Source of the DNA: Asterias rubens
Taxonomy: Eukaryota; Echinodermata; Asteroidea; Forcipulatida; Asteriidae
NCBI RefSeq assembly: GCF_902459465.1
Contig: NC_047062.1
Coordinates: 23,937,919 to 24,001,918 of the forward strand
Reading direction: 5' to 3'
Length of the DNA: 64,000 nucleotides
Below the pieces are notes generated by a model. It worked only from the letters and a program-made list of their open reading frames with translations. It was not told where the DNA came from and ran no database searches. The position numbers were made by a program, and so were the translations under genes. Shown piece after piece: positions 23,030 to 47,584 of this stretch (its first letter is position 1; every line of letters begins with the position of its first letter).

Positions 23030-23692
23030 CTGAAAAAGAACAAAATTATATTTAGAGTATGGATGTAAATTAGTGTTCATACAAATGAGGGGATATAGAA
23101 AGCATAAGGCATTGGGAAAATTACTTCAGGACAGCATGTTCAGGGGCCTTTAAATTGTCTCCACATACACATGACATGTACATAGCCCAGATTGGACTCC
23201 TCCGATGCAGGCAACGCGACGGAGTCCAGGGTATAAAGGTCCCGTACCAATGCGAAAGATTTTACAGTGGCACTGACTGACGTCCTACCAGGGCTAGACA
23301 TGTACAGTACTTCATGTCGTCAAATCTAATTCCCAACACACAAGAAAACAATTTGAAGAAAAATATGTGCACCCAGTGATTTTACTCTTTTAGTCTTAAA
23401 ACTTGCATTGAAGGAGTTGAAGAAACAAAAAACGTATAGTGTAAAGCGTCAGAATTCATCAGCAAAATCGATGTGGGTCTATCCGTCCCTAACAATATTT
23501 TCCTCACTTGTATTGAGCGAGAATTCAGTGGTTTAATAAACATTTTAACAAATCTTAGTAATCTATGTTTCTTCGAATTTGTCTTGGGTATCATAAGCTG
23601 ACAATGATTTGACTGTTACATATTGCGAAGACAATCTTGTCTTAGAAAACCCCTCAAATTTCCTCTTTTGCATTAACACATGAATCATTTAC
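23030..23692. other. Probable intron of the candidate - strand gene
   Basis: No further exon recognised. It lies between two candidate exons with correct donor and acceptor. Confidence 0.35.
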
Positions 23693-23990
23693 CTGATTAA
23701 GAAGATTCTATGAACATCCGTGCAGTTCTCATCGTGGAGGTTGTTGAGTTTTGATGTCGGTTTTCGATGTAAATAGTTGCAGAAAATGTGTTTTTCTCCA
23801 CACACACGTGGAACACACGATGCCCGCGCTCAGAAAGAAAATGGCCGCGGGGAGTAAAGGGGTTCATCAACCTCGTTCCCAGGGGTGATCGATCTCGTCG
23901 CACCATTTTGTCCTTCTCTCGGCCCCATACCCAGCGGTCAGTCTTAAAGCAAGGCGCTGGGGACGAGGCAAAACCAATTCCCAGCATGCC
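23693..23990 (-). other. Candidate 5' exon (mostly untranslated)
   Basis: GC-richer than its surroundings and ending at a donor AATCAG|GTAAATG on the - strand. It directly follows promoter-like motifs. Open frames in it end before or at the donor, so it is more likely a 5' UTR exon than coding. GTTGTTGAGTTTTGATGTCG within it recurs at 24569 inside the adjoining satellite. Confidence 0.35.
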
Positions 23991-24015
23991 TTGCCCGATG
24001 TGCATGCGCGTGATG
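23960..24015 (-). promoter_or_regulatory. Promoter-like cluster: ZNF143/STAF-type and NRF1-type motifs
   Basis: AATTCCCAGCATGCC closely matches the ZNF143 (STAF) site of metazoan housekeeping promoters. TGCATGCGCGTG just beside it resembles an NRF1 site. The local GC rise contrasts with AT-rich flanks. The position suits initiation of the - strand candidate gene. Confidence 0.5.
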
Positions 24016-24879
24016 TAGTACGAACTGCATTATTTTATTGGCTGAAATTTGAAAGAATCATAGGGGGTGAGGCCAGCACTTTTCTCAATTTTTGCCTATT
24101 TTTTTTCAGGTGCAATGTTGTGCTCTTTATGATGCAGTAAGGCTTTTCTTGAGCCTTTGTTATGAAACAGAAACCAATAATAATATTTGAAGCAATAATT
24201 AGGAAGTTGTTATTTTTTATTTTTACTTGAAAGTTGGGGTGAAACTTTAAAAACTATAAGGGGTAAAGTCCAGCATTTTTATCATTAAGCCTTATGATTT
24301 TTTTCAAGGGAAAAGTTCACCAGGCTATTTTTTTGAGCAAAAAGTTCACAAGGCCTTACGATTTTCTTTGAGCGAAAAGTTCACAAGGCTATTTTTTTTT
24401 TCGAGCATAAAGTTAAAAGGCTAAAATAACCTTATGATTTTTTTTGAGCGGAAAATTCACAAGCCTTGTGATTTTTTTTGAGCAAAAAGTTAAAAGGCTA
24501 TATGATTTTTTTTGAGCTAAGTTTACAAGGCCTTAGGATTTTTTGGAGCAAAAAGTTCACAAGGTGGAAGTTGTTGAGTTTTGATGTCGGTTATCGGTTG
24601 TCAGTTTACATGTGATTTTTTTAGAGCGAAAAGTTCACAAGGCCTAATGATATTTGTTGAGCAAAAAGTTAAAAGGCGATAGATATAGCCTTATGAATTT
24701 TTTTTCGAGCAAAAAGTTCACAAGGCCTTGTGATTTTTTTCGAGCGAAAAGTTCACAAGGCCTTATGAATTTTGTCGAGTGCTAAGATCACAAGGCCTTA
24801 TGATTTTGTTTCGAGCGAAAAGTTCACAATGATTTTTTTCGAGCGAAAAGTACACATTGGAGCGAAAAGGCCTTATGAT

Positions 24880-25209
24880 TTAAAGGCACTGGACACTATT
24901 GGTAATTGTCAAAGACTAGCGTTCACAGTTGGTGTGTCTCAACGTATACATAAAATAACAAACAAAAACACCCTTGTCACGAAGTTGTGTGCATTTAGAT
25001 GGTTGATTTCGAGACCTCCAGTTTTAAACTTGAGGTCTCAAAATCAAATTCGTGGAAAATAACTTCTTTCTCGAAAACTATGGCACTTCATAAGGAGCCG
25101 TTTCTCACAATGTTTTTTACCATCAACCTCTCCCCATTACTTATCACCAAGAAAGGTTTTATGCTAATAATTATTTTGAGTGATTACCAATAGTGTCCAC
25201 TGCCTTTAA
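24880..25209 (+). mobile_element. MITE family A inside the 36-bp array, copy 1
   Basis: TTAA-AGGCACTGGACAC to GTGTCCACTGCCT-TTAA, 320 bp, with the GAGACCTC/GAGGTCTC centre. It is identical or nearly so to the copy 1042 bp downstream. Confidence 0.9.
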
Positions 25210-25921
25210 AGCAAAAAGTTTAAAGACTCATGATTTTTTCGAGCAAAAAGTTCACTAGGCCTTATGATTTTTTTCGCGCAAAAAATTCACAAGGCCTTTT
25301 GATTTTTTTAGAGCGAAAAGTTCACAAGGCTATAGCTTATGATTTTTTAAGAACAAAAATATTAAAGGGCTATAATAGCCTTATGATTTTTTTCGAGCAA
25401 AAAGTTCACAAGGCCTTATGATTTTTTTTTTTCGAGCGAAAAGTTCACAAGGCCTTATGATTTCTTTCAAGCGAAAAGTTCACAAAGCCTTGTGATTTTT
25501 TTTCAAGCGAAAAGTTCACAAGGCCTTATGATTTTTTTAAAGCGAAAATTTCACAAGGCTACAATCGCTCACAATTCTTATGATTTTTTTCGAGCAAAAA
25601 GTTCACAAGCGAAAAGTTATGGATTTTTTGGAGCAAAAAGTTCACAAGGGTAAGTTTACAAGGCTTTAGCCTTGTGATTTTTTTAGAGCGAAAAGTTCAC
25701 AAGGCCTTATGATTTTTTTTTCGAGCAAAAAGTTCACAAGGCCTGGTGATTTTTTTCGAGCGAAAAGCTCACAAGGCCTGGTGATTTTTTTTAGAGCGAA
25801 AAGTTCACAAGCGAAAAGTTCACAAGGCTATAGATTTATGATTTTGTTTCGAGCAAAAAGTTCACAATGATTTTTTTCGAGCGAAAAGTACACATTGGAG
25901 CGAAAAGGCCTTATGATTTTT

Positions 25922-26251
25922 TTAAAGGCACTGGACACTATTGGTAATTGTCAAAGACTAGCGTTCACAGTTGGTGTGTCTCAACGTATACATAAAATAA
26001 CAAACAAAAACACCCTTGTCACGAAGTTGTGTGCATTTAGATGGTTGATTTCGAGACCTCCAGTTTTAAACTTGAGGTCTCAAAATCAAATTCGTGGAAA
26101 ATAACTTCTTTCTCGAAAACTATGGCACTTCATAAGGAGCCGTTTCTCACAATGTTTTTTACCATCAACCTCTCCCCATTACTTATCACCAAGAAAGGTT
26201 TTATGCTAATAATTATTTTGAGTGATTACCAATAGTGTCCACTGTCTTTAA
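25922..26251 (+). mobile_element. MITE family A inside the 36-bp array, copy 2
   Basis: Same sequence as copy 1 with offset 1042 bp and only a C-to-T change in the right TIR (ACTGTCTTTAA). Because its satellite flanks are also duplicated, it arose by array duplication and not by a second insertion. Confidence 0.9.
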
Positions 26252-27539
26252 AGCAAAAAGTTTAAAGACTCATGATTTTTTCGAGCAAAAAGTTCACTAG
26301 GCCTTATGATTTTTTTCGCGCAAAAAATTCACAAGGCCTTATGATTTTTTTAGAGCGAAAAGTTCACAAGGCTATAGCTTATGATTTTTTAAGAGCAAAA
26401 ATATTAAAGGGCTATAATAGCCTTATGATTTTTTTCGAGCAAAAAGTTCACAAGGCCTTATGATTTTTTTTTTTCGAGCGAAAAGTTCACAAGGCCTTAT
26501 GATTTCTTTCAAGCGAAAAGTTCACAAGGCCTGGTGATTTTTTTTTCAAGCGAAAAGTTCACAAGGCCTTATGATTTTTTTAAAGCGAAAATTTCACAAG
26601 GCTACAATCGCTCACAATTCTTATGATTTTTTTCGAGCAAAAAGTTCACAAGCGAAAAGTTATGGATTTTTTGGAGCAAAAAGTTCACAAGGGTAAGTTT
26701 ACAAGGCTTTAGCCTTGTGATTTTTTTAGAGCAAAAAGTTCACAAGGCCTTATGATTTTTTTTTCGAGCAAAAAGTTCACAAGGCCTTAAGATTTTTTTC
26801 GAGCGAAAAGCTCACAAGGCCTGGTGATTTTTTTTAGAGCGAAAAGTTCACAAGCGAAAAGTTCACAAGGCTATAGATTTATGATTTTTGTCCAGCGAAA
26901 AGTTTACAAGGCTATATATAACCTTATGATTTTATTTTGAGCGAAAAGTTCACAATGTTAATAATAGCCTGGTGATTTTGTTTAGAGCGAAAGGTTCACA
27001 AGCGAAAAGTTATGGATTTTTTGGAGCAAAAAGTTCACAAGGGTTAGTTTGTGACTTTTTTTAGAGCGAAAAGTTCACAAGGCCTTATGTTTTTTTTTCG
27101 AGCAAAAAGTTCACAAGGCCTGGTGATTTTTTTCGAGCGAAAAGCTCACAAGGCCTGGTGATTTTTTTTTCAAGCGAAGAGTTCACAAGGCCTTATGATT
27201 TTTTTAGAGCGAAAAGTTCACAAGGCCTTATGATTTAACAAGGTTAAAGTTAACAAGGTTAATAATAGCCCGGTGATTTCGTTTGGAGCGAAAGGTTCAC
27301 AAGCGAAAAGTTATGGATTTTTTGGAGCAAAAAGTTCACAAGGGTAAGGTTACAAGGCTTTAGCCTTGTGATTTTTAAAGAGCGAAAAGTTCACAAGGCC
27401 TTATGATTTTTTTGTTTGCATAAAGTTTAAAGGCTATATATAGCCTTATGATATTTTTCGAGCAAAAAGTTCACAAGGCCTTATGATTTTTTTCAAACGA
27501 AAAGTTAACAAAGCTATAGCCTTATGATTTTTTTAGAGT

Positions 27540-27665
27540 CCCGTTGGACTGGTCGACACGAGAGCTAAGAATTATACCACAACGACGAAGACTGGTGGGC
27601 AACGGACTGCCGCATGGCCAGGCCGCAGGATGCTGCCCAGCCACCGGTCACGCCCGACTGGTTTA
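27540..27665 (+). other. GC-rich island at the end of the satellite
   Basis: About 125 bp (GAGTCCCGTTGGACTGGTCG to CGCCCGACTGGTTTATTGCG) that differs strongly in base composition from both flanks. Its origin is unknown; it may be a fragment of an unidentified element. Confidence 0.4.
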
Positions 27666-27704
27666 TTGCGTAACAATAATAGACAAATAACAACAATCAC
27701 AACA

Positions 27705-27859
27705 TTCTTCCACGTTATGTTTTTTTTACTTATTTTTTTTAGTTGGCCGAATTATAGTAATTTAGCCTTCGAGAAAGACTCTTCTTCCACGTTATGTTTT
27801 TTTTACTTATTTTTTTTAGTTGGTCGAATTATAGTAATTAGCCTTCGAGAAATACTCTG
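27705..27859 (+). repeat. 77-bp tandem duplication
   Basis: TTCTTCCACGTTATG with a T-rich run, then GAATTATAGTAATT and AGCCTTCGAGAAA, occurs twice with period 77. Confidence 0.85.
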
Positions 27860-28329
27860 CTCTTTTTTGCAAGGCTATATATATATAGCTTTGTTATTTT
27901 TTTTTGAGCGAAAAGATTACAAGGCCTTAGGCCTATGATTTTTTTCGAGCAAAAAGTTTACAAGGCTAAGTTATCAAGATAAAACAACAGGACTTTACCC
28001 CTTGTCGTTTTTTTAATGTTGGGCTAAAATTTGATAAAACAACTGGACTTATGACCCCTTGTGATTTGTTTTCCTTCAATTTTTAGCCCAAAAATGATAA
28101 ATATGCTTGAGATTTTGTCAATTTTTGCCCTCAATAAACATAGACTTACACTTTGGAAAAGAATCTGCCATGGGGGAACCCTTTGTAAATTTCTGAGGTT
28201 TTAATAATACCTGAAAATTCAGTGCTACTTTTCGACAAGTGTTTTCCTTTATCAAATATTGTCAAATTGTGGCCTCTATTGAGTCCTACTTCTTTGCCTT
28301 ACTACGGAAGAAAAACAAAGCTTGTGCTA

Positions 28330-28640
28330 TAGAGTCCGCACTAACTACCTTAGCTCCGATCCCTCCATGGTAGACTGGGCCCCTGTCTTTATCCGCAAGG
28401 ATAAAGACAGGTCGCTGCCGCTAGATCCAGTGATTCCCATTGGATACAATTCACATGCAGTGACATAATGTCCAAATAGTCACTGCTCTCAAGTCCGCAA
28501 TGTAATTTGACTGTGTATCTATATGTGAAACGACAGAGGTCAGAGGTCAACTACACGCCGGTTTTTGGCCGCTCTCTGGTGTTATTCACGAGCCTTGAAG
28601 AATGACATCAGATGATCAGGCTACCTCCATGGCAGAAATC
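28330..28640 (+). repeat. Dispersed repeat, copy 1
   Basis: Shares GCCGCTAGATCCAGTGATTC, CAAGTCCGCAATG and GTCTCTGGTGTTATT-like blocks with 32055-32330. Family unknown. Confidence 0.7.
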
Positions 28641-28666
28641 TTCTCCAGTTCTTTGCGGTTCTTGGT

Positions 28667-42971
<14,305 letters not shown>

Positions 42972-43082
42972 CTGCAAAAGAAGAAAGTGATCACATTGAT
43001 TAATGTCAAATTATTAACTCCAGTCTCCTGACGATGACTAGAGCAAGGTAGTCCAAATGTTGAGACCGATTTAAGAACTGAC

Positions 43083-43800
43083 TCCGCGGTAGCGCAGTTA
43101 ACAACGCTCGTGTAAGCTAAAGTTCACGTAGTCCCTGCCAATTTCCTATCTTCCGCCCGGGTATAGTTAAAAAGCAGGACAGAGAAACGAGAACTCTCCT
43201 GAACAATCCAATTTGGATAGACAGGCCTTCGGGTCACAGTGTTTTGGTACACTTTTGTCTATCCTGGCCGGCTTAAGTTGGTTATGTTGTTTATTGGTTC
43301 CTGTTTTTGTCTGATCATATTGTTTTATCATATTTTTTGTCTTTTAATAATATGTCTGGAGATGTTCTTTGTTTTTTGTGTTGTTGTGTTGTTCTTCTTT
43401 TGGTTTTTTGTGTTGTTGATTTGTTGTTGTTGTTGTTTTTTTTCTTTCTTTTTTTTCTTTGGGTTGTTGTTGTTGCTGTTGTTGTCCCTGTTGCTGTTGT
43501 TGTCCCTTTTGTTGTTGTCTCTGTTTTGTTTTTCTCCCCGTTGTCTTACTTGGTTGCCCAACCACCCCCTCTCTTCCCCACTCTTTTCTTCCAACTGCGT
43601 TTTGTAATAATAATTTCTTGTCAATATTTTATTTATTTTATTTGACATTTTTTGATTTATTCATGTTCTTGTATTTGTTAGTTTTCCTGATTCTGTTTAC
43701 TTGTTTTGTAGTAGTATACTGTACCTTTGTGAACGTTATTGTCTTGTATCTTGGTCGAATAAATACTAATTATAATAATGATAATAATAGTTCTACTCCG
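43083..43800 (+). mobile_element. Probable retroelement 3' region with TAA-rich tail
   Basis: Begins at ACTCCGCGGTAGCGCAGTTA, continues through a T/G-rich tract (TTGTTGTTGTTGTTTTTT) and ends GTCGAATAAATACTAATTAT then ATAATGATAATAAT, the look of a LINE or SINE 3' end. The 5' ~150 bp recur inverted at 54942-55080. Open frames in it are low complexity. Confidence 0.55.
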
Positions 43801-43827
43801 CGATAGTAGTATGTATACAGAAAGACA

Positions 43828-44158
43828 GTTCTCTAAGAACAAACTCTACCTGGCAAGTAGATACCCACACATGGTGTTACAGCAAACCAAACATAAATTG
43901 ATACCTCGGCTTGCCATGCAATGCCTAGAATATATTCATTTCTATTTTAGTGTGAACTTTTTGGGGGGTGTTTCAAAATAACTTGGGTAGCATCTCGTTC
44001 TCAGCATAAAAAGTTGGTTTTCCATTAAAAAATTATTTCACCTCCTGAAACTGAAAAGCTGAAGGTTCCTACTTGGATATATCCATGGTCTACATATTTT
44101 ACAGTTACACAAAACGTTCAGCGATTGAGTCACTCGATCGTATTGGTAACTTTTTCAA
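43828..44158 (+). repeat. 335-bp dispersed repeat, copy 1
   Basis: From AGTTCTCTAAGAACAAACTC to GTATTGGTAACTTTTTCAA, nearly identical to 55125-55463. A shorter relative is at 29210-29285. Confidence 0.85.
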
Positions 44159-44322
44159 TGTTCCTTAATTTTGTTTTTAATTCTTTATTTAAAAGCCAGA
44201 ATAAACTTTAGGTTTTTTGTATCTCAATTTGATCAGTGAAAAACTTCATGATGGACCGTGTTCTGAGTCTGTGTTCAGTAGAAAGGGTAGAAGAGTTGAC
44301 TTGTAGGCCTAGATGATTGTAT

Positions 44323-44420
44323 AGGGAAAAGTTTCTGTATCACACGCCACCACTTTTTCATTCAATATGAAATAATATCAAGTCTCATTAGGCCTACCTC
44401 AATGAGATAATGTAGGCCTA
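44323..44420 (+). mobile_element. hAT-like MITE fragment
   Basis: GGGAAAAGTTTCTGTATCAC then GCCACCACTTTTTCATTC and ACCTCAATGAGATA are a decayed reverse copy of the GGATAACTTTCC family. Confidence 0.6.
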
Positions 44421-44817
44421 CTTCTAGAAACTATAAGGCTCCCCTGTGAGCCTTATGTAGGGGTCACATTATTTAGGGCCTTCTTAATGCTATACGTTTT
44501 TCAAATCAGCGTTGATGAGTGAAAGTTTTATGACCGTTAGCCAGCCAGAACTGAAGTTTCCTGTGTACTGTACAACTAAAGCTTTCCCCAACATACTCAA
44601 TATACATTCATAATGCTTGTATTTCCTTTTTGTTGAGTGAAATTAAAAAACATCGTAAAAAATTACAATTTTCTGCATGAAAAGTGGTGGCAGGGAAACG
44701 GATGTGTTAACTGGGGCACTGATTCCTTTTTCGAAATTTTAACATTAATTTCGAAAAAGGCGGAAAAATAGGCGGAAAGGTTTCCGTATGGCGCCACCAC
44801 TTTTTCATTCGATATGA

Positions 44818-44965
44818 AATAATAGGGATAACTTTCCGTATGGCGCCACCACTGTTTCACTCGTTTTTACAAAAAGGGATATCTCATTGAGGTAAATTAG
44901 ATACTATATTATTTCATATCGAGTGAAAAAGTGGTGGTGCCATACGGAAACTTTTCCAATAATAA
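44818..44965 (+). mobile_element. hAT-like MITE (44826-44957) nested in the outer copy
   Basis: GGATAACTTTCCGTATGGCG to CATACGGAAACTTTTCC, flanked by AATAATAG and AATAATAA (7 of 8). Confidence 0.8.
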
Positions 44966-45593
44966 TAGTAGGGAGGCCAGTGAAACGACTGTTTTCAGAT
45001 TTATATCTGTAAGCGTGTAAAAAACAAAATTTATAATCAGCGTTTGTTGACCTTTTCATTCATCAAAAGTAGGAATTTAAACAATATTTCAGTAGATGAA
45101 AGATTGATCTTTTCATTTGTGTTATTTTTTGTCCCAATGGGTATGGTTTTTGAGATGAATTATTTCAAGAAAATCCCGCTTAATCAGCGCTGACTTACCG
45201 ACGCATCAACTCTTGGGCGCGGCCATCTTGATTTCTGGTCCTAATGCCAACTCGCGTTTTAGGCTAGATCTCGCGAGATTTAGGGGGGTTTGCATAGATG
45301 ATGTCATCATTTTGTAGAAGAAAGCAAGCTCTTTCGTTTGATGTGTGACATGCCAACTTTCGCGAATGTGGTGACTCCTTAACAAGACTGTTTGCAAGAG
45401 GCCAAAAAAGGTACAGTTTTCTACCATGTTTTTTACTTAAAAAACTCCAAAATACACACATCAGGAGTCGATGAAACTTATATGAAACTATGTTTTTCTG
45501 AACACTTATACATTCACCAATAAAGGATACATTTTTTTATTTTCTTTAACGAAGGCGCAAAATGGGCGCATGGGCGATTTTAATGGGGAGGTC

Positions 45594-45736
45594 TAAAGGC
45601 CGGTTTATAGTCGGTCGCGCGACGGAAATCTTGCGCGCAATCCTAAGACTGAGGCCTAAAAACCGTGTCTTTTTATGATCGCGCGTCCAGATTTCCGACG
45701 CCCGACCATCGCGCGACCGACTATAACTCGGCCTTA
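45594..45736. mobile_element. Foldback element, GGCCGGTTTATAGTCGGTCG arms
   Basis: AAGGCCGGTTTATAGTCGGT then CGCGCGAC is mirrored by GTCGCGCGACCGACTATAAC-type sequence ending CGGCCTTAA (right arm GCGCGACCGACTATAACTCG). It is similar in style, not sequence, to the foldback at 2388-2520. Confidence 0.75.
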
Positions 45737-46030
45737 ATGGCAAACGCCAAAAACATCGTTGCAGTTGTGAGTGGAATTTTATTCAGGCTTTGTTGACAAC
45801 AGTCAACACAGTGCATGTGTTGTAAGGCCTATACTTTTTGTTTACATTGTTTATACCACAATTTCTTTACCATTTAATGACATTGTTGATGATAAACATT
45901 TAAATTTAATTCAATAATAAATAAAACAAACTTAAATTTTTCTTATTTATAATTTGTTTTATTTATTTTCTCTAGACTAGAAGAGGATGAATTTGCTTCC
46001 CATCTATGGTTTATGATGAACTTTTTCAAG

Positions 46031-46153
46031 GGCCCTGACAAATCAAGTACAATTAATATGCAGATATACAGATATTTCGGAGTCAGATATATCAGATGAG
46101 GAGCAAGACTCCATGTGGCTAGCATATATTGACGAAAATAAAGGCTGGTACAA
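46031..46153 (+). CDS. Exon-like segment 1 of a Spin/Ssty (Spindlin)-like fragment
   Basis: Acceptor-like CTTTTTCAAG, then an open frame ending DISDEEQDSMWLAYIDENKG then WYN at donor AAT|GTAAGC. It joins in frame to 46209. Upstream frames are closed by stops, so this is probably a remnant or an internal exon. Confidence 0.45.
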
Positions 46154-46208
46154 TGTAAGCACACATTCTTGTTTAACAAAATTGTTAAAATAACAATTTT
46201 GTTAATAG

Positions 46209-46319
46209 GTCCCTGGATATCCATCTTGGTTCAACATCAAATATGACGAAGATGAGCAGCTGTACACATACCAATTAATGGAAGATTACAGAAAAGGAGA
46301 CCTCCAAATTATTTTTTAA
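46209..46319 (+). CDS. Exon-like segment 2: Spin/Ssty (Tudor-like) repeat
   Basis: After a 55-nt intron (GTAAGC to TTAATAG) the frame reads VPGYPSWFNIKYDEDEQLYT then YQLMEDYRKGDLQIIF-stop. The pattern P-S-(W/L)-(F/Y)-x-I-K-Y-D-x3-x-x-Y-x-x-x-L follows the Spindlin family repeat, a Tudor-like fold that reads histone marks in Spindlin. Here it is only a single repeat at the C-terminal end of a transposon-borne frame. Homology is inferred from pattern, not alignment. Confidence 0.5.
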   Translation, partial: VPGYPSWFNIKYDEDEQLYTYQLMEDYRKGDLQIIF

Positions 46320-46884
46320 GGTAACTTAGTTCATGTATGATGAATTTGAAGTTATTTTTGTTATGGCCACCCAACATACAATTTTGTGATTTTGGATTTG
46401 CGTCAGTAAAATCTTACAGACAGAAAACGCCTATTTTTGAACTTTAAATTACCATAACTTCTCTATACTTTCAGCTATGAAGCTGATTTTTACACCATTG
46501 AATTTCTCTTTAAATTCTCTTTACAATGGTACCAAACTTGTGGGGTTCGTAAAAAAAAACATGAAAAGTGCCGGCCTCCCTAATAATAGTATCTAATTTA
46601 CCTCAATATACATGTAAGATATATTATTATATATCCCTTTTTGTAAAAATGAGTGAAAAAGTGGTGGCGCCATACGGAAAGTTATCCGAATAGGCTTAGG
46701 CCTACAAACAATAGTACAAATACACGTACAATGACCGATAATGTCAAAATTTCTATAAAGGAATACAGCGCCCTAGTTACACTTGGTCTGTGCATGGTCT
46801 GTGATATATTGATTGATTGATGACTTTAGAAAGAAATTAATTTATTTTGATCTGGTGGATGGAAGTGTGAACTTGAAGTGGAGG

Positions 46885-47032
46885 AAAAATAAGGATAACT
46901 TTCCGTATGGCGCCACCACTTTTTCACTCATTTTTACAAAAAGGGATATATCAATCAGGTAAATTAGATACTATATTATTTTATTTCGAATGAAAAAGTG
47001 GTGGCGCCATACGGAAACTTTTCCAAAAATAA
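46885..47032 (+). mobile_element. hAT-like MITE (46893-47024) with perfect 8-bp TSD
   Basis: GGATAACTTTCCGTATGGCG to CGGAAACTTTTCC, flanked by AAAAATAA at 46885-46892 and 47025-47032. The cleanest single insertion of this family in the window. Confidence 0.92.
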
Positions 47033-47344
47033 AGTAAATTCCATTCAACAGTGTTCAAATTTCAATTCAACAACCATCATCAATCATGCCATTATCATCA
47101 TATTTATGTCATGACCACATGATAACAATCGATCGTGACAATTAATTCAAACTTTCAAAGAGTTCTTACGAGGAATAATTCACTTCTAATCTATTTACTT
47201 GCCTGAGTTCATGTTTCCACTGAGGTGTGGTCTACAGGGGAACGTATCTGTAGATAAACCACAATTTCAGATAATGTGGCTATTGCTGCAGTCCAATGTG
47301 AATGTACAGTAGGTTGTTGTTGGCAATCAAATTTGGTTTAAGGA

Positions 47345-47365
47345 CGCCGCCATCTTTTAAGCTAA
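47345..47365 (-). promoter_or_regulatory. YY1-like motif, possible promoter element
   Basis: On the - strand AAGATGGCGGCGTCC matches the YY1 core (AAGATGGCGGC) often found at metazoan start sites. It lies upstream of the CCDC174-like exons on the right strand, but the ATG leads only to a short frame and no donor could be tied to it. Confidence 0.3.
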
Positions 47366-47584
47366 ACCACGGTTTTCTGTTACCGACAATAGAGGGCGCT
47401 ATACTCCAAGAGCCGTCGTGTAATTGGCTCTTTATTATGCGCCCTGCTGATCCCAAATTTCATCGATCTGCTCCAGCAGAAAAAAAATAATAGTTAAGCA
47501 GCTTACAAGAATAAGGTTACCCGCCAAATTAAAAAGTACAATTGGTGACTGGTATTTCTTCTTACAGCAGTGAACTTCAAAGTA

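Larger units (their letters stand above)
24285..27545 (+). repeat. 36-bp minisatellite (GAGCGAAAAGTTCACAAGGC)
   Basis: Roughly 80 units of TTATGATTTTTTTCGAGCG then AAAAGTTCACAAGGCC, period about 36 bp with variable T runs. Higher-order structure: a 1042-bp block is repeated almost exactly (about 24800-25840 and 25842-26880) and includes a whole MITE. Isolated units continue at 27890-27965. Open frames here are satellite artefacts. Confidence 0.92.
44960..46591 (+). mobile_element. 1.61-kb element (44971-46580) with 11-bp flanking duplication
   Basis: TAATAATAGTA is present exactly on both sides (44960-44970 and 46581-46591). The element begins GGGAGGCC and ends GGCCTCCC. It contains a foldback (45594-45736), a CpG-rich stretch near 45215-45270, and two exon-like segments encoding a Spindlin-like repeat. 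The 11-bp duplication and 8-bp TIR do not let me name a superfamily with confidence; Mutator-like is one option. Confidence 0.7.
44766..46695 (-). mobile_element. hAT-like MITE (44774-46687) split by two later insertions
   Basis: Ends GGAAAGGTTTCCGTATGGCG and CGCCATACGGAAAGTTATCC, with 8-bp flanks AAATAGGC and GAATAGGC (7 of 8 match). Its interior is broken by a second hAT-like MITE (44826-44957) and a 1.61-kb element (44971-46580). The pieces rejoin to the family sequence across both insertions. Confidence 0.82.

Noticed and set aside
24999..26235. Identical 64-codon frames at 24999 and 26041
   Set aside because: Both are the central hairpin of MITE family A duplicated with the satellite.
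24285..27545. 36-bp repeat array as CRISPR
   Set aside because: Contiguous units without spacers and no cas genes; a minisatellite.
43239..43806. Leucine/valine- and cysteine-rich 106-122 codon frames
   Set aside because: Products of a T/G-rich low-complexity tract in a probable retroelement tail.
45206..45461. Possible first exon of the CCDC174-like gene (AAGATGGCCGCGCC then donor CGTCG|GTAAGT)
   Set aside because: It lies inside the 1.61-kb transposable element, its frame closes after MAAPKS, and it does not match the expected N-terminus.
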